This document shows positions 31,044-38,807 of a DNA stretch of 43,371 nucleotides, piece after piece. The stretch's first letter is position 1. Each line of letters begins with the position of its first letter. The stretch is from Candidatus Zixiibacteriota bacterium (GTDB lineage: Bacteria; Zixibacteria; MSB-5A5; GN15; FEB-12): positions 1 to 43,371 of the forward strand of contig JBFMDV010000014.1 of the NCBI GenBank assembly GCA_040753875.1. The letters are read 5' to 3'. The notes beneath the pieces were generated by a model, which saw nothing but the letters and a program-made list of their open reading frames with translations, searched no databases and was not told the DNA's origin. The position numbers and the translations under genes were made by a program.

Positions 31044-31501
31044 CTCAATCGTAGGTCGTGTTCCGAGGTCGCCTCGACCGAGAAACCCGATACCGTTCTC
31101 TCATGCTCCCAGTATGCTCTCGGGAGCATCTGTGGCACGCTGGCTACCCACCCAAATAAACAGGACACGTCCTCGTGTGCCGACAGCCGGCAGACCGGGA
31201 ATGCGGCTGTGAAGTCGGGCGTCTCCGCCCGACTTCCGTCACGCATGAGGCGGGCGTCAGCCAGAGACGGCTGACGGCACAGTGCAACCGGGAGGTCTGC
31301 GGTTCATGGGGAGGGATCCTTAGCCACGTATCGTCGGCCTGAGCGGAGTCGAAGGCCGAGTGTGGGAAACGGAGCAACGCTGGCTCGCTTCGCGGTTCGA
31401 CTCCGCTCACCGCGACACTACGGAATGCTGGTGACCAGGCAGTGCAGATACAACCGGACAAACAACACCCGGGCCTGCGCACCATATCTGCCCACCAAAC
31501 A
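31044..31501. repeat. Intergenic hairpin cluster
   Basis: No protein gene was found in 458 bp, but at least five inverted repeats are packed in: ATGCTCCC/GGGAGCAT near 31103-31130; a 10-bp perfect palindrome AAGTCGGGCG/CGCCCGACTT (31212-31235); CGTCAGCC/GGCTGACG (31255-31276); and GAGCGGAGTCGAA (31341-31353) with TTCGACTCCGCTC (31396-31408), a perfect 13-bp pair; plus GGTCG-CCT-CGACC near 31074. The second matches the hairpin at 631-652. This looks like a landing place for REP-type elements. Confidence 0.6.
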
Positions 31502-31529
31502 GAAAGCCCTGTCTTGCGACAGGGCTTTC
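31502..31529 (-). terminator. Intrinsic terminator of the sorted cohesin/dockerin gene
   Basis: GAAAGCCCTGTC (31502-31513) and GACAGGGCTTTC (31518-31529) pair perfectly over 12 bp with a TTGC loop. On the minus strand it comes about 30 bp after the stop and is followed by a T-rich run (TGTTTGG). Confidence 0.8.
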
Positions 31530-31557
31530 CAGGAATCAAATCCTGATGAAGTACAGC

Positions 31558-34158
31558 TTACTTCACCAAGAGCATCTTCCGAGAGGCGGAGAAGCTACCG
31601 GACGTCAGCTTGTAGATATACATACCACTTGCGACGTTCGAAGCATTCCACTCAACCTTCTGATAACCGGCTTCCGCGGTGCCCGTGAAGGTCTGGACCA
31701 ATTGACCATTCACGTTGTAGATCGCCAGGTCATACGAACCGGCAACCGGCAGAGCGAATTCGATGGTTGTCGTCGGGTTGAACGGGTTCGGGTAGTTCTG
31801 AGACAACGAGTACGTCTTCGGTACCGATCTCAGAGCCGCCGGAGCGCCCTCGGCAGTAGCCATCTCGATAGAGACGATGCTGCTCGGGACGGTCACGAAC
31901 TCACCCGTGAAGCTCTCAGTGTGGTTTACACCGTCAAACGGCGGGTAGACCAGGATGCGGGTATTCTGGCCGTCGAACTGGGCTTCCATCAGCATGTTGT
32001 TGGCCAGCAGGGTCGGAGTAACGTTCCCTTCGGCCACGATGAAGGCTGCGCCCATGTTGCCCTCAACCGAAACCACGCCATTCTCGACCGTGTAGTTCAC
32101 GGCCTCTGGGCTGATCTTCGGATACGGCAGAGCGTCACCCACCACTACACGAATCAGGTAAACCAGGTCGGCTACCGACAGGGTCAGACCATCAGCGTTT
32201 ACATCAGTCGCCGCAATCTGGCCGTTCACGTTGACCGTGAAGGCGCCCAGACCGACGATGAAGTAGTTGGTGAAGTTGACCACGTCGGCGATTTCGTACG
32301 CCAAGCCGTTCAGGTTGATATCGCCGCGGGCGTCGATCGAGTCGGCGCACACGATGTCGATGCCACCGTCAAAGAAGTCGATAATACGCCAGACTTCCGG
32401 CTTGTCGGGGTTGACGATATCGCATTCGGCCTGCGCGCCATACCAGGTCGGGAAGCCGAAGGTCGGATCGGTGATCTCGTAATAGCTGTCAGAGCCACCG
32501 CCGCCGACATAGTCGAACACCTTGCGGGAAATCAAGAGCGAGTCACCCTTGAGGTTCGAGAAGGCGTTGTCGGTGCAATCAAGCCAGTAGAACTTGATCG
32601 GCACAAACTGGCATTCCAGCGTGAAGTCGTTGGAAACCAGGAACTCCAACTGCGCAATCACGCTATCGACACCCGGAGGCGGCGGATAGTTGGTGAAGCA
32701 GCCGGGATGATTGGCACCGTTGTTGGTCTCGGCAATTGCAACCAGCTTAATCAAGCCGGTCGGACAGCCGGTACCGCAGTTGCCAAACGGACCAGTGCGG
32801 TAGGTGAAGTATTCCCAGCCGCAATCGGTCAGGAATCCACCCACCAACGCCTGGGTGAACGTCAGAGCCGACTGATCATACTGGATCAGGAGGTCAAAAC
32901 CGCCCACCGGGTAGTTGGTACCCAGGGTGATGTCAACCGTCGTGTACTGACCCTGAATCTGGTTGTGCACTTTCTCGATGACAACCTTACCCCAGTCTAC
33001 CGTTATGGTAAAGCAGCAGGTATCAGCGTTCGACGGGCTGCAGGGGCTGCAGACGTTGGCGCTGTCGGTCACTTCGACGCATGCCGTGAAAGTACCGAGG
33101 AAGTCGATGTCATCGTATACTGTCGGCCAGGAGAAAGCACCTGTCGCCGGATTGATGACCGGAGTTCCGGGACCGGAGAAGCTGACTATTTTGTAGATCA
33201 GCGGCTTCGGGCCGAAATCGGCATCTGTCCCGGTGATCGTCGCAAAGGCGGTGTCGCCAAGAACGATCTTGATCGGGGTCGCCGGGCAAGTGATAACCGG
33301 CGGGGTGTTCTGGACACAGATATCAAACGAGGTCTGCGCCGAGGCTCCGCACTTGTCGGTCACTTTCACCGTGACGGTATGGGTGCAAACATCCGCGCCG
33401 GTGGTGGTCCAGGAAATAGCGCCGGTGCTGGAGTTCACGTTCAGAGCGCTGGGGCCACTGACCTTGCTGTAGGACAGGACCTCGCAACCCTTGGCCAGAT
33501 CGCCATCACTGCCAACCGCGGTGTCGACAAAGGTCTGACCCCAATGCAGCGTGGCATTCGGGATCGACGCAATGGTCGGAAGCGTGTTGACGATGGTGAT
33601 GGTACCGGTGGTGACCACCGCTGGGCTAACTGCGGTGCCACTGGCATTTGCGAACTGGGTCTGGATTACAGGGACTGCCATCCCGCAGCCGAAACCACAA
33701 GCGCCGCCGGCGTATGCAAACGTCGAACCGGTCATTGTCACCGTGCCGCTGCACACATCGTTGGTATGGAAATTGACCTTAGCAATCAGATAGTTGCCGG
33801 CCAATAAAACGTCGCTTGGGCCAGTTTTTATAGCAGATATGCGAATCGTGTCCGGTAATACGTGATCCGCCATGCTGGTGGTATCGACAACCCGGAGATT
33901 CAGCTTCGTGAACGAAGCATCGAACGCAACGGACCAGTTGTCGAATGCTGCTCCACCAGAGCCGGAAGCAATCACGAACACGATTTCGACCGCGCCTGTC
34001 GAGTCGGCGACACTCAGGTTGATGTTCGCCACGCCGTTATCACAGCGGAGCGAGTTCTTCGATTCGAATGTCACCGTCTGAGCAAACGATGTTGAAAACG
34101 CAAGTACCGCTATAAAGGAGATCAGCAGCAAAGAATATAAGTTTCTTTTTTGCATCAT
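31558..34158 (-). CDS. Secreted cohesin/dockerin-like protein with type IX-style sorting domain
   Basis: The 866-residue exported protein has a signal peptide (FIAVLAFSTSFAQ), a cohesin-like sandwich (about 27-160), two Ig/cadherin-like (He_PIG) domains (about 195-385; TGAISWTT, TGAFSWPT), and a second cohesin-like region (VHNQIQGQYTTVDITLG...GGFDLLIQYDQSALTF). A dockerin-like pair of calcium loops follows (GDINLNGLAYEIADVV; DVNADGLTLSVADLVYL). It ends in a FlgD/type IX sorting domain (SLSQNYPNPFNPTTTIEFALP...MLLVK). Such proteins are exported through T9SS-like machinery in FCB bacteria and attached to or shed from the surface. AGGAG lies six bases before ATG 34158. The promoter is far upstream, leaving a long leader. 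Confidence 0.85.
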   Translation of the reverse strand: MMQKRNLYSLLLISFIAVLAFSTSFAQTVTFESKNSLRCDNGVANINLSVADSTGAVEIVFVIASGSGGAAFDNWSVAFDASFTKLNLRVVDTTSMADHVLPDTIRISAIKTGPSDVLLAGNYLIAKVNFHTNDVCSGTVTMTGSTFAYAGGACGFGCGMAVPVIQTQFANASGTAVSPAVVTTGTITIVNTLPTIASIPNATLHWGQTFVDTAVGSDGDLAKGCEVLSYSKVSGPSALNVNSSTGAISWTTTGADVCTHTVTVKVTDKCGASAQTSFDICVQNTPPVITCPATPIKIVLGDTAFATITGTDADFGPKPLIYKIVSFSGPGTPVINPATGAFSWPTVYDDIDFLGTFTACVEVTDSANVCSPCSPSNADTCCFTITVDWGKVVIEKVHNQIQGQYTTVDITLGTNYPVGGFDLLIQYDQSALTFTQALVGGFLTDCGWEYFTYRTGPFGNCGTGCPTGLIKLVAIAETNNGANHPGCFTNYPPPPGVDSVIAQLEFLVSNDFTLECQFVPIKFYWLDCTDNAFSNLKGDSLLISRKVFDYVGGGGSDSYYEITDPTFGFPTWYGAQAECDIVNPDKPEVWRIIDFFDGGIDIVCADSIDARGDINLNGLAYEIADVVNFTNYFIVGLGAFTVNVNGQIAATDVNADGLTLSVADLVYLIRVVVGDALPYPKISPEAVNYTVENGVVSVEGNMGAAFIVAEGNVTPTLLANNMLMEAQFDGQNTRILVYPPFDGVNHTESFTGEFVTVPSSIVSIEMATAEGAPAALRSVPKTYSLSQNYPNPFNPTTTIEFALPVAGSYDLAIYNVNGQLVQTFTGTAEAGYQKVEWNASNVASGMYIYKLTSGSFSASRKMLLVK

Positions 34159-34546
34159 TTAATGCTCCTTTAATAACCAAAAGGTCATTCAAGTTTCGGG
34201 TAATATCCCTGATCTTTAGTCAGAAACATTGACCCTGTAGTTCCGATATTAGTCTGTGAAGACCGGCTATCGGAGCCCTCCAGTTAATCACCAGATTCCC
34301 AGCTCGTTGATCAATAAGCCCAAAAGATATTGACCGCTGAACTGTTCCTCTAATGAGACTGGGGAAAAGGATGAGAGAAAAAACGAAAACCGTCCGGATA
34401 TAATCCACCGGTTTGGTTTACAAATCTCTTGTTGAAACCTGAAAGAAGCGTTCGAGTTGGCCCAACGTCAAGTTCTGCTTAACGTTGTTAAAGGTGCTTG
34501 GGACTCAAAACAGAAGCGTTTGTGCTACACAACTATTTCCCTAGAC
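34159..34546 (-). other. Long 5' leader of the sorted-protein gene
   Basis: The promoter at 34553-34581 predicts a transcript start near 34546, so about 388 nt precede the ATG. Within it lies a 62-codon frame (GTG 34408 to stop 34220) that would give a hydrophobic N-terminus (TVFVFSLILFPSLI). It has no clear ribosome-binding site and may be chance. I recognise no known riboswitch, and no strong terminator is seen in the leader. Confidence 0.4.
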
Positions 34547-34552
34547 GCCAGC

Positions 34553-34581
34553 AACATAGCACCTCCCCCCTTTTTTGTCAA
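34553..34581 (-). promoter_or_regulatory. Promoter of the sorted-protein gene
   Basis: On the minus strand TTGACA (34581-34576), 17-nt spacer, TATGTT (34558-34553). A near-consensus pair in an otherwise empty 790-bp gap, pointing at the gene at 31558-34158. Confidence 0.6.
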
Positions 34582-34831
34582 GAGAAATCTTTGAATTGAG
34601 ACGCAGATTACCAAAAACGACAGCATGTAGTAACGGAATCGTGCTCCTTGACCTGTCCAGCCGCAACCACGGTAGCCAGCCTACCTCAGCGTTCGGAGAA
34701 CAGTACCATGCGAAAAAGGGGGCATCTGGAGTCGCCCATTGGCCCGGTTCATGAGACCTGATCTGCTTTTCCTGGCACTGTCGACGCCTCCTGCAGAAGC
34801 ATTCTCCCGTCCGAATAACGCGTTGATAAAA

Positions 34832-34849
34832 TTGTGACTGTTTTCACAA
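34832..34849. promoter_or_regulatory. CRP/FNR-family operator, site 1
   Basis: TTGTGA-CTGTTT-TCACAA: a perfect palindrome containing the CRP consensus TGTGA-N6-TCACA (34833-34848), in a gene-free gap. Confidence 0.6.
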
Positions 34850-34900
34850 ACTTGGCGATCCGACCTCTCCTGATTTCCTGCATCGCTGAAAAAAGAAGAT

Positions 34901-34916
34901 TGTGAAGATTTTCACA
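34901..34916. promoter_or_regulatory. CRP/FNR-family operator, site 2
   Basis: TGTGA-AGATTT-TCACA: a second perfect CRP-type palindrome, centred 68 bp from the first, just after the end of the barrel gene at 34946. Confidence 0.6.
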
Positions 34917-34945
34917 GACGATCTGCCGTCTGTTGGTCGGATCCG

Positions 34946-36211
34946 TTAGAACGCGTAGGTCAAGCTCGACGACAGGAGCACCAGCCGGTTGTTGTCCTCC
35001 GCCCGGGTATGCCACTCCCACTCAAGCCCCAGCAGGATGTTGAAATTGAACCCTCCCACTACTCGCCAGTCGCCTATCAGGTTTAGCCGTTGATACGTGA
35101 AACTGGTCTGGAGGTCGCTTGGGTTGGTCAGGCGGCGGTATCCCAGATGGTAGTCCAGAGTACCGAAAAATCTCCCCAGCTTCGAATAATCGATGGTCCC
35201 TTTTCCCCCCGTCTCAAGATAGTCCTCCCCGTCCTGCAGAGAATCCTGAGCCATCGTCAGCCATTCCATCTCAGGGCCCAGACCAACCTCCAGGCCATCG
35301 AAACCGTACCCGGCCACCACCGAGGCAGTGGTTTTGGTGTAGTTCGAGTTCACCAGGTCTTCAGCATTGAACCAGTTTGCCTCGAACTCGATTTCGGGCC
35401 GCCCAAACCAGCCGCTCCCCAAAAGCAGCTTGCCCCGTCCCCCAAACTCTAACCGGCTGTAGTCGTCGGACCGGTCCAACCGCTGGTAGTCTTTTCGTTC
35501 CAACCGGGCAGCCAAGTCAATATCTCCCCGGCTGGCCAATGCCAACCAGGCGGCTTCCAGCCCGAAGTTCGCGTAGTTCAAGTCGCCGGAGTCGGTCACG
35601 TTACGAGCCAGGTAGAAAACGTCGAGGCTGGCCAGCGACAGCCCGGCGAACAGATCTGTTCCCAGCTTGCCTCCGAAACGCTGATAATCAAAAGCCACCG
35701 CGCTCGGATCGGCAAACCTGACCAGCTCCCCTTGCCCTTGGACCCAAAGAGTGAATCTCTCGTCAATCGGCAGTTTGAGCTTGGCCCGACCGGTCCCGGA
35801 AAGGTAGCTGTCTCCCGGCTCGACCTCGCCCCGATACCGATTCCGCCAGTCAAGTTCGCCACTGGCATCGAGTTTGAACTGCCCCAACTTAGGGCGCCAG
35901 GCCGGGTAGAGCTTCAGGCGAAGCTTCTCCGACCCCTGTTCATAGACCGCCCGCAAGTCCAGTTTGCGGAAGTCCGATGAGCTCATGCGGAGTTCCAGCA
36001 TCCCCCGGAAATCATCAAGGTAGTTCGTCTTGAGGGACCATCCTGTCAGGAAGGAATCGACTCCTGCCTGGGTGAGAGAATCCAGGAAGTACTCCTGCGA
36101 GAGAAAATCGTAGCCGATACCGGCCTTGATGCCAAAATCGGTGGCTGAGGGGGAGTGGTACGTGCCACCGACTATACCAAGGAAAATTGCCGCGACCCAG
36201 ATCCTTGTCAA
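34946..36211 (-). CDS. Outer membrane beta-barrel protein
   Basis: The 421-residue product has a signal peptide (VAAIFLGIVGG...SPSA) and many alternating strands with aromatic girdles (LRLKLYPAWRPKLGQFKLDASGELDWRNRYRG, LGPEMEWLTMAQD, FGTLDYHLGYRRL), ending in SSSLTYAF, the C-terminal Phe signature for the BAM machine. I do not recognise a narrower family and see no plug domain. It follows the coiled-coil protein gene by 30 bp on the same strand, which in turn follows a two-component pair, so all four may be one functional group. No substrate is evident. Confidence 0.78.
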   Translation of the reverse strand: MTRIWVAAIFLGIVGGTYHSPSATDFGIKAGIGYDFLSQEYFLDSLTQAGVDSFLTGWSLKTNYLDDFRGMLELRMSSSDFRKLDLRAVYEQGSEKLRLKLYPAWRPKLGQFKLDASGELDWRNRYRGEVEPGDSYLSGTGRAKLKLPIDERFTLWVQGQGELVRFADPSAVAFDYQRFGGKLGTDLFAGLSLASLDVFYLARNVTDSGDLNYANFGLEAAWLALASRGDIDLAARLERKDYQRLDRSDDYSRLEFGGRGKLLLGSGWFGRPEIEFEANWFNAEDLVNSNYTKTTASVVAGYGFDGLEVGLGPEMEWLTMAQDSLQDGEDYLETGGKGTIDYSKLGRFFGTLDYHLGYRRLTNPSDLQTSFTYQRLNLIGDWRVVGGFNFNILLGLEWEWHTRAEDNNRLVLLSSSLTYAF

Positions 36212-36241
36212 AACCGCTATCCTAAGAGCGAGGGGTGGAGA

Positions 36242-37282
36242 TTATTGGAAAAAGGCCTCCGCCTGGCGAATAACGAGCTGGGCTGCCTGAAGCGCGGCGA
36301 TGGCCTTGTCAGTCTGGCCGGAATTCAGCGCCTCCTGGGCGAGTGAGAGTTGTTCGGCCGCCTGATGCAGTTGTTCCTGCACCTTCTGGAGGGATTCTCC
36401 GGACAGACCGGAACTCTGGTCAGAAAGCTGGTCGAGCCGTCTCTTGAGGCGGTCATGGCGGGCTTGCAGCTGGTCTGTCCCTTCGCATTCGCGAGTGGCC
36501 TTGAGAGCGAATTCGCGGGCTTTGAGGAGGGTCTGAAGGGCTGCGACCACCTGGCCCCGTCCAAACAGATTCTCAGCCAGAGCAAAGGTCTCGTTCGCCT
36601 GACGGAGCATGGTCTGCGCAGATTCGGAACCGCAGTCGCTGACCGCTGACCTGGCCCGGTCGAGCAGTTGGCGGACATTTTCGTGGCGCCGGTCGTAGCT
36701 TTCTTCACGCTGATTCTGGCGATGCTCCGCTCCAAGGATCTTCCACGCCATCTTTTCAACCTGATCGGCCAGTTTGAGGGCCGGACGATACTGTTTCTGG
36801 CGGTAGAACTCCCAGGCGCGGGTCAGGTTGTCCTTGGCTGCCTCGTAGATCGCTACCAGGTTCCGGTCCTGGCTATCGGCGACAGCGGCTCCGGCGCGAT
36901 CGATCAACTCGGCAGCTCGTTCCATCATTCGCTGTACGACCGCTTCGTTCTGCTCGGCCTGACGGCAATTGGCAAGAGCCATCTTGATCAGATCCCGGGC
37001 GCGCTGGGTGAGCACATGAGCGGTCTGAGTACCCAACAATGTGTTCTGCGCGAATGCCTGCTCGGCTTCTTCCTGCCGTTTGCGAGCCTGTTCAAGAGGT
37101 GCTGCGGCCAGCGGGCAATCATAGGTCCGGGCAACTTCCTTCGCTCGGTCCAGCATATCCTGAGTCCGGTCCATCTCCATTTGGACCACTTCGCGGCCCA
37201 TTCCCTGCTGGCCCATTGCGGGAACGGCGAGGGCTACAAGAAGCGCCGCCAGCAGAAGGATTTGTATTTTCAACCGGTTCAT
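36242..37282 (-). CDS. Exported helical coiled-coil protein
   Basis: The 346-residue product has a signal peptide (IQILLLAALLVALAVPAMG) and is then almost all helix, made of loosely repeated units of about 40 residues with A/E/R/Q-rich heptads: LDRAKEVARTYDCPLA, ERAAELIDRAGAAVADS, LLDRARSAVSDCGSES, LAQEALNSGQTDKAIAALQAAQLVIRQAE. Recurring ...C(P/G).. at helix ends may form disulfides. The pattern is like a TPR or alpha-solenoid scaffold in the periplasm. I chose ATG 37282, with AGGTG about 8 bp upstream; ATG 37288 is possible. The barrel gene follows 30 bp on, so the two are probably made together. Confidence 0.7.
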   Translation of the reverse strand: MNRLKIQILLLAALLVALAVPAMGQQGMGREVVQMEMDRTQDMLDRAKEVARTYDCPLAAAPLEQARKRQEEAEQAFAQNTLLGTQTAHVLTQRARDLIKMALANCRQAEQNEAVVQRMMERAAELIDRAGAAVADSQDRNLVAIYEAAKDNLTRAWEFYRQKQYRPALKLADQVEKMAWKILGAEHRQNQREESYDRRHENVRQLLDRARSAVSDCGSESAQTMLRQANETFALAENLFGRGQVVAALQTLLKAREFALKATRECEGTDQLQARHDRLKRRLDQLSDQSSGLSGESLQKVQEQLHQAAEQLSLAQEALNSGQTDKAIAALQAAQLVIRQAEAFFQ

Positions 37283-37458
37283 TATCATTCACCTCGATTC
37301 ACGAGGATAGCAATCAAACGCTGTGCCCGTCAAGGCCGCCCGGCTAAGCCTTTGCCTGCAAGTAAGTTGCATATTACCAAACGGGCTCAATCGTGCCACT
37401 TTGTACCATCCGGTACGTGTGTTTGTCCCTTGTGGCGCACCTGTGGCGGCAAGGCCAT

Positions 37459-38805
37459 TCATTCCAATGGAATCCCATGGACTTTCATTCGGCTATACAG
37501 ACGCCGCCGGGTTATCTTGAGCAGCCTGGCCGCATCGGTTTTGTTCCCTTTGGCGCGGGTCAGCGCCGACAGGATCATCTCCTTCTCGCTCTGCTCGAGT
37601 CCCGCACCGGGAGCATGTGGTGCTCCCACGATATCGGGAGCACGAATTACGGGAGCATCATCGATCTCAAGCGAAAAATCTTCCGGTTCCAGCGGCTCAC
37701 CGGCCGCCAGGATCACCGCCCGCTCAAGCACGTTGCGAAGCTCCCGTATATTGCCGGGCCAGTCGTAGTGACGAAACAGTTCCTTGACCCCGGCACTGAG
37801 ACGGGCGTGTGGAAACTGTTGCCGGGCCAGAAAATATTCCGCCAGTTCCAGGACGTCGTCCTCTCGTTCCGACAGCGATGGCATATTGATCGGAAAAACC
37901 GCCAGCCTGAAATAGAGGTCCTCGCGAAACGCGCCTGTCCGGGTGGCCTCTTTGAGATCACGGTTGGTGGCCGCGATTATCCGGACATCGATAGCGACCG
38001 TATCGAGGCCCCCTACCCGCACCAGCTTCCGTTCTTCGATGACCCGAAGAAGCTTGGACTGCATGTTAGGGGACATCTCGCCGATCTCATCGAGGAAGAT
38101 CGTCCCCCCCTCGGCCAATTCGAACCGACCCCGTTTGCGGGCCACCGCGCCCGTGAAGGCTCCCCGTTCATGGCCAAATAGCTCCGATTCCAAAAGGGTC
38201 TCGGTGATGGCGGCGCAGTTCACGGCTATGAACGGCTGCGAGTGACGTGGTGAAAGATCATGGATCATCCGGGCGGCCAGTTCTTTACCGGTGCCGGACT
38301 TGCCGGTCAGGAGAACGGTGGTCTCGGTTCGGGCCACTTGTTCAACTAATCTGCGGACGTTGACGGCCGCTGGTGATGTCCCAATAAACCGGTCGGCGAA
38401 TCCGGCGGCGGCCACCTGTCGAAAGTGGTCGCTGAGGGATCGCTGCTTTTGCTGATCTACGAGTTTCTTGACCAACAGGGTGAGTTCGTCGAGCGAAAAA
38501 GGCTTCAGGAGATAGTCGGCGGCCCCTTTTTTCATGGCGCTGACGGCGCTTTCGACTGTCCCGTAGGCGGTCATCATGACCACCTCGGTCCCCTCCTTTT
38601 CGAGCGCCTTCTCAAGTACGACCATTCCCGAGATCTCCGGCATGGAGAGATCGGTGATGACAATATCGAACGCGTGTTTTGCCAGGAGTGTTAGCGCTTC
38701 GGCTGGTTTGGTGGTGGTGGTGACGGTATGCCCCGAATCTTCGAGCGTTCCGCAGATGAGGGAAGTCATTTTGGGTTCGTCATCGACGACCAGTATGCGC
38801 GCCAT
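37459..38805 (-). CDS. NtrC-family sigma54-dependent response regulator
   Basis: The 448-residue product has a receiver domain (residues 1-120; Asp8-Asp9, phosphate acceptor Asp52 in DIVITDLSMPE, Lys in LLKPF), a sigma54 AAA+ domain (about 140-370; Walker A GKSGTGKE, the sigma54 loop GAFTGA, Walker B IFLDEIG, NIRELRN) and a Fis-type helix-turn-helix (GNKTDAARLLKITRRRLYSRMKVHGI). It should drive sigma54 promoters once phosphorylated by the kinase encoded 2 bp upstream. No clear sigma54 site was found ahead of the nearby genes, so targets may lie elsewhere. Confidence 0.93.
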   Translation of the reverse strand: MARILVVDDEPKMTSLICGTLEDSGHTVTTTTKPAEALTLLAKHAFDIVITDLSMPEISGMVVLEKALEKEGTEVVMMTAYGTVESAVSAMKKGAADYLLKPFSLDELTLLVKKLVDQQKQRSLSDHFRQVAAAGFADRFIGTSPAAVNVRRLVEQVARTETTVLLTGKSGTGKELAARMIHDLSPRHSQPFIAVNCAAITETLLESELFGHERGAFTGAVARKRGRFELAEGGTIFLDEIGEMSPNMQSKLLRVIEERKLVRVGGLDTVAIDVRIIAATNRDLKEATRTGAFREDLYFRLAVFPINMPSLSEREDDVLELAEYFLARQQFPHARLSAGVKELFRHYDWPGNIRELRNVLERAVILAAGEPLEPEDFSLEIDDAPVIRAPDIVGAPHAPGAGLEQSEKEMILSALTRAKGNKTDAARLLKITRRRLYSRMKVHGIPLE

Positions 38806-38807
38806 GG

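Noticed and set aside
31546-33807. 753-codon open frame on the plus strand
   Set aside because: It is the antisense shadow of the sorted cohesin/dockerin-like gene. No family motif, signal peptide or ribosome-binding site was seen, and the minus-strand gene has clear domains and a terminator.
34220-34408. 62-codon minus-strand frame in the leader of the sorted-protein gene
   Set aside because: Hydrophobic start but GTG codon without ribosome-binding site and no recognised family; kept only as part of the leader description.
37383-37399. Possible sigma54 promoter (TGGCACG with a downstream GC, minus strand) ahead of the helical protein gene
   Set aside because: The GG and GC elements are nine bases apart; sigma54 needs ten. 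No better site was found in the gap.
36668-37768. 366-codon plus-strand open frame
   Set aside because: Antisense to the helical protein and the end of the NtrC gene; its composition mirrors those genes and no motif is present.
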